Shown: positions 32,774 through 41,555 of the stretch, one piece after another
Layout of the letters: the number at the start of each line of letters is the position of its first letter
Position numbering within the stretch: the stretch's first letter is position 1
From: Rhodospirillaceae bacterium
Lineage (GTDB): Bacteria; Pseudomonadota; Alphaproteobacteria; GCA-2731375
DNA: 64,000 nt
Reading direction: 5' to 3'
Assembly (NCBI GenBank): GCA_018701215.1
Contig: JABIWH010000018.1
Coordinates: forward strand, 69,777-133,776
Notes under the pieces: generated by a model
The model's input: the letters and a program-made list of their open reading frames with translations, nothing else
What the model was told of the DNA's origin: nothing
Database searches by the model: none
Position numbers and translations under genes: made by a program

Positions 32774-35700
32774 CTATTCGGCGGCCTCGGGCAGGGTGCT
32801 GCCGGGCGAATGCCACTCGGCCAACAGATTATCCTTGAGACGCATGGCCTCTTCAAGGTGCCGCGCCTTGATATGACCAAAGCCGGTAATCAATTCCGGC
32901 ACCATCGCCAGGCGGACGGCCTGATCAAGATTGCTGCTTTTCAGGCCGGCCAAAATTTCCTCGATCATGGTCTGGTATTCGCCGATCAGGCGCCGTTCGG
33001 TCCGCCGCTCCTCGGTTCGGCCAAATGGGTCGAGGGGTCCGCCACGCAGGAATTTCAGCCGTGCCAGCCAGGTCATGGCGCTGGCCATCCAGGGCTTGAA
33101 ATCCCGTTTCATGGGCAAGCCGGTATCCGGGCTTATCTTGCTCAGGATCGGCGGGGCCAGATGAAAGACCAAGTCGTAATCGCCTTCGAACTGCTGTTCC
33201 AGGGCTGCCATGAAGCGGCCATCGCTGTACAGGCGCGCCACTTCGTACTCATCCTTGTAGGCCATCAGCTTGTACAGATTTCGCGCCACGGCCAGAGCCA
33301 GCACCTCGCTGCCAGGCGCCACGGCGGTCTCGCCGGCCTGGACCTGCTCGATCAGGGCACCATAGCGCCGCGCCAGACGCTTGTTCTGATAGGCGGTCAA
33401 ATCCGCCTTGCGGCGATCGATCACGGCGGCAAGATTATCGCTCGGATCCACGGTGCCGGCGTCCCTATCGGCAACGGCATTGACCGCATCCAGATCCAGC
33501 GCGGCGCGCCGGCCCCAAAGGAAAGCCGCTTTGTTCATCTCCTCGGCCACGCCGTTCATCTCGATGGCCCGTTCAAGCGCCTCCGCCGATACCGGGATCA
33601 GGCCTTGTTGATAGGCATGGCCCAGCATGAACAGATTGGCGCCGATGGCATCCCCCAGCAGGGCGGTTGCCAGGCGGGTGGCGTTTAGGAATGTCGCCTT
33701 GCCACCCCCGGCCTCTGCCTGGATACGGATCTCCACATCATCGCCGGGGAATTGCAGGTCGGGATCAAGGGCGAACTGCCCGGTGATCGCCTGATGTGAA
33801 TTGACCAGAACGTGGCTGCGTTCCGCATCTATGGCGCTCAAGCCTAGCTCGGAGGCCGTAACCAGGCTGTCACAGCCGAGGATCAGATCGGCGGTGCCGC
33901 TGGACAGGCGGGGTGACTGAATATCGTCCTGCTGCAACGCCAGGCGTACATGCGAGGACACCGGGCCGCCTTTTTGCGCCATGCCGAATTGGTCGATGGT
34001 GGAAAAGGCCTTGCCCTCCATATGAGCCGCCATGGTCAGCAGCGCCGATATGGTCACCACGCCGGTACCGCCGATACCGGTGATCATGATGCCATAGGTT
34101 TCTCCCGCCGCCAGGGCCGGCAAGGTAGGCTCGGGCAGCAGGCGCAGCTTTTCCGGTACCTCGGTAACGGCGTCGGCCTTGCGCGGGATGCCGCCAATGA
34201 CCGAAACGAAGCTGGGGCAAAAGCCCTCGGCGCAGGAATAGTCCTTGTTGCACGATGATTGATCGATCCGGCGCTTGCGGCCGAATTCGGTCTGTAACGG
34301 CAGCACGGACATGCAGTTCGACGTGGTCGAACAATCGCCGCAGCCTTCGCAGACCAGATGATTGACGAACAGACGCCGGGCTGGGTCTTCCATGTCGCCC
34401 TTTTTGCGGCGGCGGCGCTTCTCGGCGGCGCAGGTCTGGTCATAGATCAACACCGTGACGCCTTCGATCTCGCGCAATTCGCGCTGCACCCGGGCGAGTG
34501 CGCGGCGGTGCTCGAACGTGACGCCGGGGGCGAAGTCGGCGTTGGCGGGATACTTGTCCGGCTGGTCGCTGACCACGACGATCTTTCTGGCACCCTCGGC
34601 ATGGACCTGACGGGAAATCGCCATGGGCGTCAATTCGCCGTCGATGGGTTGGCCGCCGGTCATCGCGACCGCATCGTTGAAAAGGATCTTATAGGTGATG
34701 TTGACCTTGGCCGCGATGCAGGCACGGATCGCCAGCAGGCCGGAATGGAAATAGGTGCCGTCGCCAATGTTTTGGAATACATGTCCGGCCTTGGAATAAG
34801 GGAAATGGCCGATCCAGTTAGCGCCCTCGCCACCCATCTGGGTATGGGCGTCGGTATTGCGGTCCATATACGAGGCCATGTAGTGGCAGCCGACGCCGCT
34901 TTGCCCGCGGCTGCCTTCCGGCACCTTGGTAGAGCTGTTATGCGGACAGCCCGAGCAAAAATAAGGTATGCGGGTAACGGCCAGATCCTGGCGCTGCGCC
35001 GCGCGCGCCGCCTTGGCGTCAAGAAACGCCAGTCGCGCGTCGATCTTCTCGCTGCAATGAAAATGCGCGATCCGGCCGGCCAGGGCGCGGGCAATTTCCT
35101 CGGCCCCGAATTCGCCGCAGCCCGGCAGCATTTCGTTACCGTCGCTGTCTTGGCGGCCAACGACCCTTGGCCGCTGTCCGTCGGGCAGATCGTAGAGGGC
35201 ATCGCGGACCCGGCTCTCTAGGAAGCGGCGTTTTTCCTCGACCACGATGATCTCTTCCAGACCGGCGGCAAAATCCCGCACCGCGTCCGCATCGAAGGGG
35301 AAGGGCATACCCATTTTTAGCATGACGATGCCCTGATCCGCCGCCTGCGCGCCATCAATACCCAGTTCCATCAACGCCTGGCGCACATCAACGGCTGCCT
35401 TGCCGCTGGAAATAATGCCAATGCGGGGTTTAGGGCTTTGCATCACCACCTGGTTCAGATTATTGGCGCGGGCAAAGGCCAGGGCGGCGGGCAGCTTGAA
35501 TTGCCGCAGGCGCGGTTCCTGCAAGACCCAACGGTCGCCGCCCCGGATATGCACGCCATCATCGGGGAAGGCAAATTCAGGTATCACGATCTTCAATCGA
35601 TGGGGATCGCCATCGACGGGGGCGGCGGCATCCACCGTATCGGCAACGATTTTCAGTCCGGTCCAGGCGCCGGAGAAACGCGACATGGCCCAGCCATACA

Positions 35701-36250
35701 GGCTGTAATCAATGATCTCCTGCACCGAGGCGGGATACAGCATGGGCATCTGCAAATCGGCAAACATGGTTTCCGATGCCGCCGGCACATCCGTTGACTT
35801 CATGGCATGATCGTCACCCACCACGGCCAACACGCCGCCGTGTTGCGAGGTGCCAAGCAGATTGTTGTGACGCATGGCATCGATGGAGCGGTCCAGACCC
35901 GGCCCCTTGCCGTACCACATGGCAAAGACACCATCATGGGTGCTGTCGCCGAACATGGATGACTGCTGGGTACCAAGGCAGGCCGTCGCGGCCAGGTCTT
36001 CGTTGATGCCCGGTACGAAATGAATGGCCCGCTCGGCCAGGAAGCGGTTGGCGCGCCATAACTCCTTGTCGATATTATGCATGGGCGAGCCGCGGTAGCC
36101 GGAGATGAAACTGGCCGTGTTCAGCCCGGCGGCCTGGTCACGGAGGTACTGCATCATGGCCGCCCGTACCAGGGCCTGGCTGCCGGTCAGATAGACCTGG
36201 CCATGCTCGCTTTGATATTTGTCATCGAGAGAGATTGCCGCCAAGGTCAT
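32774..36250 (-). CDS. Indolepyruvate:ferredoxin oxidoreductase, fused alpha-beta
   Basis: This 1158-residue single-chain enzyme has an N-terminal pyrimidine-binding domain (QALVRAAMMQYLRD, SGYRGSPMHNID). A TPP-binding domain follows (GGEGANWIGHFPYSKAGHVFQNIGDGTYFHSGLLAI, ILFNDAVAMTGGQP), then a cysteine segment CEGCGDCSTTSNC plus CPSFV for an iron-sulfur cluster, and a C-terminal gamma-type domain (ITGIGGTGVVTISALL). It oxidatively decarboxylates aryl 2-oxoacids to acyl-CoA with ferredoxin as acceptor (family knowledge). This long fusion is typical of aerobic proteobacteria. Neighbours suggest an aromatic amino acid or carboxylic acid breakdown context. Confidence 0.88.
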   Translation of the reverse strand: MTLAAISLDDKYQSEHGQVYLTGSQALVRAAMMQYLRDQAAGLNTASFISGYRGSPMHNIDKELWRANRFLAERAIHFVPGINEDLAATACLGTQQSSMFGDSTHDGVFAMWYGKGPGLDRSIDAMRHNNLLGTSQHGGVLAVVGDDHAMKSTDVPAASETMFADLQMPMLYPASVQEIIDYSLYGWAMSRFSGAWTGLKIVADTVDAAAPVDGDPHRLKIVIPEFAFPDDGVHIRGGDRWVLQEPRLRQFKLPAALAFARANNLNQVVMQSPKPRIGIISSGKAAVDVRQALMELGIDGAQAADQGIVMLKMGMPFPFDADAVRDFAAGLEEIIVVEEKRRFLESRVRDALYDLPDGQRPRVVGRQDSDGNEMLPGCGEFGAEEIARALAGRIAHFHCSEKIDARLAFLDAKAARAAQRQDLAVTRIPYFCSGCPHNSSTKVPEGSRGQSGVGCHYMASYMDRNTDAHTQMGGEGANWIGHFPYSKAGHVFQNIGDGTYFHSGLLAIRACIAAKVNITYKILFNDAVAMTGGQPIDGELTPMAISRQVHAEGARKIVVVSDQPDKYPANADFAPGVTFEHRRALARVQRELREIEGVTVLIYDQTCAAEKRRRRKKGDMEDPARRLFVNHLVCEGCGDCSTTSNCMSVLPLQTEFGRKRRIDQSSCNKDYSCAEGFCPSFVSVIGGIPRKADAVTEVPEKLRLLPEPTLPALAAGETYGIMITGIGGTGVVTISALLTMAAHMEGKAFSTIDQFGMAQKGGPVSSHVRLALQQDDIQSPRLSSGTADLILGCDSLVTASELGLSAIDAERSHVLVNSHQAITGQFALDPDLQFPGDDVEIRIQAEAGGGKATFLNATRLATALLGDAIGANLFMLGHAYQQGLIPVSAEALERAIEMNGVAEEMNKAAFLWGRRAALDLDAVNAVADRDAGTVDPSDNLAAVIDRRKADLTAYQNKRLARRYGALIEQVQAGETAVAPGSEVLALAVARNLYKLMAYKDEYEVARLYSDGRFMAALEQQFEGDYDLVFHLAPPILSKISPDTGLPMKRDFKPWMASAMTWLARLKFLRGGPLDPFGRTEERRTERRLIGEYQTMIEEILAGLKSSNLDQAVRLAMVPELITGFGHIKARHLEEAMRLKDNLLAEWHSPGSTLPEAAE

Positions 36251-36358
36251 GGCTCATCCTCGCTATTGGGTATTATCCACAAGCTGTAGCCTTGATGATC
36301 CATCTAAACGGCCGGACTGGCAAGTACGGGGACGTTTATTTAACGGTGCGGCTTGGCG

Positions 36359-36868
36359 TTAGGCCTTTGAATTGGCGATGATGGTGTTGAGGCCGGCGAT
36401 AATCTGTTTCGCGACCTCCGGGCCGGTGCCTTTGATCTTATCAGCGACAACGGTCTGCATCGCCTGCAAGTGAGCCGAAATGGCCATCCTCTCGACCGTG
36501 CCTACCTGCTCAATACTGGCGATATATTCACATAACAAACGGCCGATTTCCGATACTAGACCGTAGCCGAAGGTGCCAGCCTCGCCTCGAATATCATGCA
36601 CTTTGGTAATCAGCAGCTCCAGATTATAATCCTGGGCGTCCTGCATCTGATCGAACACTGCCTTCAAGGCGCGCATATCCTTCTCAAAACGGCCTTCATA
36701 GCGCGGCTTAACGCTTTCCAGGACATCTTGCGCCAAGTTCAGGGCATTTTGCTTGGTGCCCTGCCTGGCACCGATCTTGGCCTGCAATCTGTTTGGCATT
36801 TCATACATTTGATGACTGCCCGCTGCGCCGGCAGCCGCCGCTGTGCCTCTACCGCCAGTCTTGGCCAT
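36359..36868 (-). CDS. HPt-domain protein
   Basis: This roughly 169-residue helical protein carries the segment ITKVHDIRGEAGTFGYGLVSEIGRLLCEYI, matching the HPt helix pair whose His (in VHDIRGEAGTFG) accepts a phosphate in phosphorelays. The family is widespread in Rhodospirillales, where such proteins occur alone. I prefer the ATG at 36866-36868 because TGGGGA lies 8 bases upstream; the open frame reaches 36895. A kinase partner is not adjacent. Confidence 0.65.
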   Translation of the reverse strand: MAKTGGRGTAAAAGAAGSHQMYEMPNRLQAKIGARQGTKQNALNLAQDVLESVKPRYEGRFEKDMRALKAVFDQMQDAQDYNLELLITKVHDIRGEAGTFGYGLVSEIGRLLCEYIASIEQVGTVERMAISAHLQAMQTVVADKIKGTGPEVAKQIIAGLNTIIANSKA

Positions 36869-36964
36869 CACGAAGTCCCCACTCATTGCGCACAAGCGCG
36901 CCGGTGGCGATAAGATAACCGTGCGCAGTGAACACTGGGTTAAAAAAGCCAGCGTGGCTGCAGG

Positions 36965-37570
36965 CTAGGCCGGGCCGGACGCTGTATTGCCGGATATCTG
37001 TTCCCGGAAAATCGCCTGCATCTGCGTTATTGTGCGCGCAAGGACCGCGCTGTCCCCCATGACGGCGGCGATGATCATGGCCCCCTGCAATCCCGCGACA
37101 ACGTCGAGCGGCGAAAAAGCGCCCGTTTCCGGTGGCCAGGGCGCGAAGGTTTTCGTCAGCCAGTCGATATTGGCCTGAAAAAACAGCCTTACCTCCGATC
37201 GGATCATCTCCGGCAGGCCAATGACCTCGGCGCCCAATATGGCGCACAGGCAAACTGATTGATCAACAATCAAGGCACCACGGTAGAGCTCCAGATAGGC
37301 CTGAAACATTGCCGCCGCATGATTGGGGTCCTCACGATCACCCGGCCCGGCGGCGATGGCTTTCAGTGCAGCCGTGAAATGGTCTTTGTAGCGGCGCACC
37401 AGGGCGGCGCCCAGATCCTGTTTCTGGGGAAAATGGTAGTGCACGGAGGCGCTTTTCACCCCCACATCGGCGGCAATATCCCTGAAGCTGACGGCGTTAT
37501 AGCCCGCTCCGCGAATGCGCCGCTCCGCCGCATCCAAAATGCGCTCATACATGGTGACCGGCGCATCCAT
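36965..37570 (-). CDS. TetR-family transcriptional regulator
   Basis: This 201-residue regulator has an N-terminal helix-turn-helix (YERILDAAERRIRGAGYNAVSFRDIAADVGVKSASVHYHFPQKQDL), the classical TetR form, and a ligand-binding C-terminal domain. The start at 37568-37570 (MDAPVTMYERI) has GAGGCGAAGG just before it; an ATG 5 codons earlier is possible. A perfect palindrome just upstream of the gene, facing the CoA-transferase stop, is a likely autoregulatory operator. Confidence 0.85.
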   Translation of the reverse strand: MDAPVTMYERILDAAERRIRGAGYNAVSFRDIAADVGVKSASVHYHFPQKQDLGAALVRRYKDHFTAALKAIAAGPGDREDPNHAAAMFQAYLELYRGALIVDQSVCLCAILGAEVIGLPEMIRSEVRLFFQANIDWLTKTFAPWPPETGAFSPLDVVAGLQGAMIIAAVMGDSAVLARTITQMQAIFREQISGNTASGPA

Positions 37571-37584
37571 GCCTTCGCCTCTCA

Positions 37585-37608
37585 TTTATCTATCTATCAA
37601 TAGATAAA
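37585..37608. promoter_or_regulatory. Palindromic candidate operator for the TetR regulator
   Basis: TTTATCTAT-CTATCA-ATAGATAAA has perfect 9-bp arms with a 6-base centre. It sits just before the regulator start and between it and the CoA-transferase gene, as an autoregulatory TetR operator would. Confidence 0.6.
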
Positions 37609-37612
37609 GGCT

Positions 37613-38812
37613 CTAGGCCTCTGTTTCAATGACCTGGCCGGCGGCGATCAATTCGTCGATTTCAGCTGTCGAGAGGCCGGCACCGGTCAGGACCTGGCGG
37701 CTGTGCTGACCGATGGCGGGCGGATCGTCGCGCACGGAAAAATCCCGGCCGGCCATTTCCAAAGGCAGCCGCGGGGTTTTGATCCGCTTGCCGCCGGGAA
37801 TATTCATCTCGCGGAGTTTGCCGTCCATGTTCAGATGGGGATCATCCAGCAGATCCTCGGGCTTGTTGACGGGCCCAAAGGCCAGCTGTGCCCTGTCACA
37901 GCGCTCCAGCAGTTCCTCGGTGGAGAAACTCTTGCAGGTCTCGGCCACGGCACCGACCAACCATGACCTCTGATCAACTCGGTCACCGTTGCTTTGCAGC
38001 CGTTCGTCAGCCAGCAGATCGGGCCGTTCAAAGACCTCGCAAAACCGTAACCACTGGGTATCGGTCACCACGCCGATAAAGATCGGCTTGTCCTCGGCGC
38101 TTACGAAGGTATCGTAAACGCCCCAGGCCCGGTTCGGTACCGACATCGGTATCAGGGCCTCGCCGCTAATGGCGTGCTGCACGATATGCTGGCCGACGGC
38201 GAAGACCGCGGTTTCAAACAGCGCCGCCTTGACCAATTGCCCCTGGCCCGTGCTATCGCGCTCGCGCAGGGCCGCCAGAACGCCGATCACCCCGGCCATG
38301 CCGCCCATGATGTCCACCACCGAGGCGCCAGCGCGCAAGGGTTGCCCTGGCGGTCCGGTCATATAGGCCAGGCCGCTCATCATCTGTACGATTTCGTCCA
38401 GGGCCCGGCGTTCCTCGTAGGGGCCCGAGAGAAAGCCTTTTAATTGCAGATAGATCAGGCCGGGGCTGAGGGCCTTGAGGGCATCGTAACCCAGGCCCAG
38501 ACGGTCCATGGTACCCAGGGCGAAATTCTCCAGCAGCACATCCGATTGCCGCACCAGGGCCTGCACCGCCGGGCGGGTGCCAGGCGCCTTCAGATCGATG
38601 GCCAGGCTTTGCTTGTTGCGGCAGAGCAAAGGGAAATAGCCGATGCCGACGCCTTGCAGATGCCGGGTGCGGTCGCCGTCGGGTACCGGTTCGATCTTGG
38701 TTACCGTCGCGCCCAGGTCGGCCAGGACCATACCGGCGGTGGGGCCCATCACCGCGTGGCTGAATTCCAACACCTTGATCCCCGCCAGGGGCAAACTCTC
38801 CGGCTTACTCAT
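37613..38812 (-). CDS. CaiB/BaiF-type CoA-transferase (family III)
   Basis: This 399-residue protein has the family start LAGIKVLEFSHAVMGPTAGMVLADLGATVTKIEPVPDGDRTR, the CoA-binding LLCRNKQSLAIDLK and the catalytic Asp region LDEIVQMMSGLAYMTG with GGMAGVIGVLAAL. It transfers CoA between carboxylic acids. The ATG at 38810-38812 (GAGGAAGAGC before it) is preferred; 37 further codons are open upstream. It lies 5' of the TetR gene on the same strand, so the regulator may control it. Confidence 0.88.
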   Translation of the reverse strand: MSKPESLPLAGIKVLEFSHAVMGPTAGMVLADLGATVTKIEPVPDGDRTRHLQGVGIGYFPLLCRNKQSLAIDLKAPGTRPAVQALVRQSDVLLENFALGTMDRLGLGYDALKALSPGLIYLQLKGFLSGPYEERRALDEIVQMMSGLAYMTGPPGQPLRAGASVVDIMGGMAGVIGVLAALRERDSTGQGQLVKAALFETAVFAVGQHIVQHAISGEALIPMSVPNRAWGVYDTFVSAEDKPIFIGVVTDTQWLRFCEVFERPDLLADERLQSNGDRVDQRSWLVGAVAETCKSFSTEELLERCDRAQLAFGPVNKPEDLLDDPHLNMDGKLREMNIPGGKRIKTPRLPLEMAGRDFSVRDDPPAIGQHSRQVLTGAGLSTAEIDELIAAGQVIETEA

Positions 38813-38982
38813 GCTCTTCCTCGTTCCTTTTTTCGGCTGCCTTGCGATAAAATGATGTGAAAGCCAACAGCTGCGGCGCCATAGTATCGGTATTGAGCAA
38901 TTTGAGCGAGCGACGAACGGCAATGAACAGAGCTAAACAGCTTGGCGAATTTTGCTGGTGCATTAAGGTATAAGGTACACAG

Positions 38983-39004
38983 AAATTTCGAAGTTTCGAA
39001 AATT
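38983..39004. promoter_or_regulatory. Palindrome upstream of the dehydrogenase gene
   Basis: AAATTTCGAA-GT-TTCGAAAATT is an almost perfect inverted repeat (8 of 10 bases per arm) 21 bases before the ATG at 39026. It could be an operator in the divergent CoA-transferase/dehydrogenase control region. Confidence 0.4.
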
Positions 39005-39025
39005 CCATATGGGGAGGGATGAGCC

Positions 39026-39994
39026 ATGAGCTCGAAAATTGTATTCGTGACAACATTTCCGGCGGCGGCGGATTTTGCGCGGGAATTGGTGCCCACCGGT
39101 TATGAGCTGATCATCACCGAGGCCCGCAGTGCGGAATATAACGCAGCTCTGGCGACGGCCGAGTATCTGGTTGGCTTCGTCGATATGCTGGTGGACGCTG
39201 AATTGTATGCCGCCGCGCCCAATCTGAAGCTGATCCAATTGCTCAGCGCCGGCTATGACCGGGCCGATATCCCCGCCGCGCAAAAAGCCGGTGTGCCAAT
39301 TTCAAACAATGGCGGCGCCAATTCAGTGGCCGTTTCCGAACATGCCTTGCTGTTGATGCTGGCGACCTCGCGCCAGCTGGTGCGCCAGCATGGCGATGTG
39401 GCGGCGGGCCGTTGGCGCGGCAACAACGTGCTGGAACTGCACGAGCTGCGTAACCGGAGCCTTGGTATTATCGGTCTGGGCGCCATCGGCAAGAAAACCG
39501 CGCGTCTGGCGCAGGCTTTTGGCATGGCCGTCACCTACTACGATATCCAACGCCTGAGCGAGGCGGAGGAAGATGCCCTGAGCGTGCGCTTCCGTCTGTT
39601 GCGGGAACTGTTGGCCGAGTCTGACCTGGTTAGCCTGCATGTGCCCCTGAACCCCTCGACCCAAGCTATGATCGGTGCGGCCGAACTGGCTCTGATGAAA
39701 CCGACCGCCACCTTGATCAACACCTCGCGCGGGCCGGTCATCGACGAAGTTGCCTTGCACGATGCCTTGAGCAACAACAGCATCGCCGGCGCCGGCCTGG
39801 ATGTTTTCGACGTTGAGCCGCCGGCGCCCGAGAATCCTTTGTTTGGCCTGGACAACGTTACCCTGACACCGCACATGGCCGGCCCGACGTTCGAAAGCAA
39901 CAAAGCGCGGGTGCGCAACGCCTTTGACAATGTGCAACGGGTCAACCGGGGCGCGGCACCGCTATGGGTTATTCCTGAACTCGAAGACGGATGA
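39026..39994 (+). CDS. D-2-hydroxyacid dehydrogenase
   Basis: This 322-residue NAD-dependent dehydrogenase has the Rossmann motif LGIIGLGAIGKKTARLA. Also seen are NTSRGPVIDEVALHDAL (catalytic Arg region), DVFDVEPPAPENPLF (Glu) and LTPHMAGPTFES (His). The reaction is reversible reduction of a 2-oxoacid; the substrate is not determined. It is divergent from the CoA-transferase and coupled by a 4-base overlap (ATGA) to the small membrane protein. Confidence 0.88.
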   Translation: MSSKIVFVTTFPAAADFARELVPTGYELIITEARSAEYNAALATAEYLVGFVDMLVDAELYAAAPNLKLIQLLSAGYDRADIPAAQKAGVPISNNGGANSVAVSEHALLLMLATSRQLVRQHGDVAAGRWRGNNVLELHELRNRSLGIIGLGAIGKKTARLAQAFGMAVTYYDIQRLSEAEEDALSVRFRLLRELLAESDLVSLHVPLNPSTQAMIGAAELALMKPTATLINTSRGPVIDEVALHDALSNNSIAGAGLDVFDVEPPAPENPLFGLDNVTLTPHMAGPTFESNKARVRNAFDNVQRVNRGAAPLWVIPELEDG

Positions 39995-40395
39995 ACATCG
40001 TTGTCGGGCTGCAATTCGCCTATGCGCTGATTGGGGCCCTCTATAATTGCCTCTCCATTGCCCGGATGAAGACGGGCCGCGCGCCATTATCGGCGACCAA
40101 TCCTTTCAAGGGCGTCGCGATCATGGCGGCCGTCGCCGGCGTCACCCTGACCCAGCCCTATCTGAATGGCGCCGCATATGTCCTTGGCTGGCTGTTCCTG
40201 ATGGTGTTTCTGGGCCGGGGCCCGGTGGCCACCCATTTCAGGGCGATCCGTCATGGCCGGAACCTGCATTTGTATGCGTCACGAACAGCAGCCTATGCCG
40301 CCTTCCTGATCAACGCATTCGGCCTCGCCTTTGGCGGTATTGGCGTGGTGTTGACGATTGTCTATTGGCTATTTCCCCAGTTGAGATATGGTTAA
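39991..40395 (+). CDS. Small membrane protein, unknown
   Basis: This 134-residue protein has four or so hydrophobic helices (NIVVGLQFAYALIGALYNCLSI, GVAIMAAVAGVTLTQPYL, AAYVLGWLFLMVFLG, FLINAFGLAFGGIGVVLTIVYWLF). I do not recognise it. Its start overlaps the dehydrogenase stop by 4 bases, so it is translated with it, and a transport or membrane-anchoring role tied to the hydroxyacid pathway is only a guess. Confidence 0.6.
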   Translation: MNIVVGLQFAYALIGALYNCLSIARMKTGRAPLSATNPFKGVAIMAAVAGVTLTQPYLNGAAYVLGWLFLMVFLGRGPVATHFRAIRHGRNLHLYASRTAAYAAFLINAFGLAFGGIGVVLTIVYWLFPQLRYG

Positions 40396-40411
40396 CGCGA
40401 TCCATATCAGG

Positions 40412-40443
40412 TTCGGCGGCGTCAGTATTCCAGTACCGCCGAA
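40412..40443. other. Inverted repeat before the cyclase gene
   Basis: TTCGGCGG and CCGCCGAA (perfect 8-bp arms) enclose a 16-base loop in the gap 40396-40507. There is no T tract, so it is not a clear terminator; an mRNA hairpin or operator is possible. Confidence 0.4.
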
Positions 40444-40507
40444 TGCCCAGTGATACGTGGGGTGGGTATGATTCAAGTAAAATCAACAAGAACGGGGAGA
40501 ATCAGTA

Positions 40508-41470
40508 ATGAATAGAATTTCAAAACTCGTAGCGCTTGCCCTGCTTGCGGGTGGCATGACGGTCACCGCCGCATCCGCCCAGGCGGCGGAATGCAAGCCA
40601 TCAAAATGGGGCGCCGACGACGAAATCGGCGCCGCCAATTACGTCACGCCAGAACAGGTGATGATGGCGGCGAAACTGGTCAAGAAAGGCCAGAGCCATC
40701 CGCTTGGCATCGTGATCGATTCGAAGACGCCGGCTTTCCCACCGCGCTCCTTGTCGCTGCAAATCGTGCAGCCGGGACAGCACAACGGCCGCCAACTGAA
40801 GCAGGATTTCGGCTGGCCCGTGGTCTACAACGATGATATCGCGCAATTGTGGTTCGGCATTGGGCCGCAAATCGACGGCCTGGGGCACTTGGGTGAAAAC
40901 GACACCTATTATAACTGCAACAAGGCCGAGGACTTCATCCATATCACCGGTTTGAAAAAGCTGGGCGTGCATGCCATCCCGCCGTTGATCGGGCGCGGTG
41001 TCATGGTCGACATGGCCAAGCACTTTGGTGTTGCCACGATGGAAGGCGGCCAAGCCATCAGCTCGGCGGATATCAAGGCCGCGGCCAAGGCACAGGGCGT
41101 GGAGTTCCGTCAAGGCGACGTGGTACTGTTCCACACTGGCTGGACCGACGGTAAATTAGTGTCGGATCCCAAAGCCTGGGGCTCGATGGAGCCTGGCCTG
41201 AACAACGAGGCCATGGCCTACATGGCCAGCGTGAACCCGATGGCGGTTGGCGCCGACACCTGGGGCGTTGACGTGGTCCCCCCACCGAAAGGCGACAAGG
41301 TCTTTTACGGCCATGTTTCGCTGCTGAAGGAAAACGGTATCTACATCCTGGAGACCATGAATACCGGCCGTCTGGCCAAGGAGGGCGTGCACGAGTTCAT
41401 GTTCGTCCTGGGTCAGGCCCGTATCAGGGGCTCGATCCAAATGATCATTAACCCGGTCGCCATGTGGTAA
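40508..41470 (+). CDS. Secreted cyclase-family (kynurenine formamidase-like) hydrolase
   Basis: This 320-residue protein has an N-terminal signal peptide (KLVALALLAGGMTVTAASAQA) and the metal-dependent cyclase fold of the PF04199 type (IDGLGHLGENDTYYN, IPPLIGRGVMVDMAKHFG, GDVVLFHTGWTD, GADTWGVDVVP, LKENGIYILETMN). The usual HxGTHxDxxxH metal motif appears only in altered form here (DGLGHLGE), so metal binding may differ. It would hydrolyse an amide or cyclic ester in the periplasm. A strong SD (GGGGAGA) precedes the ATG, and a strong terminator follows. Confidence 0.75.
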   Translation: MNRISKLVALALLAGGMTVTAASAQAAECKPSKWGADDEIGAANYVTPEQVMMAAKLVKKGQSHPLGIVIDSKTPAFPPRSLSLQIVQPGQHNGRQLKQDFGWPVVYNDDIAQLWFGIGPQIDGLGHLGENDTYYNCNKAEDFIHITGLKKLGVHAIPPLIGRGVMVDMAKHFGVATMEGGQAISSADIKAAAKAQGVEFRQGDVVLFHTGWTDGKLVSDPKAWGSMEPGLNNEAMAYMASVNPMAVGADTWGVDVVPPPKGDKVFYGHVSLLKENGIYILETMNTGRLAKEGVHEFMFVLGQARIRGSIQMIINPVAMW

Positions 41471-41494
41471 CCGGCACGAAAATCCGACAGTTAG

Positions 41495-41525
41495 GGGGAG
41501 CGGTTCGCCGCTCTCCTTTTCTTTT
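41495..41525 (+). terminator. Intrinsic terminator after the cyclase gene
   Basis: A 9-bp stem (41495-41503 with 41508-41516, one G-U) closes a TTCG tetraloop, followed by TTTTCTTTT. It is a textbook rho-independent terminator 24 bases after the stop, also usable by the converging gene. Confidence 0.85.
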
Positions 41526-41555
41526 GTGCTTTGCGCGCTGAACGCGCTGAACGTT

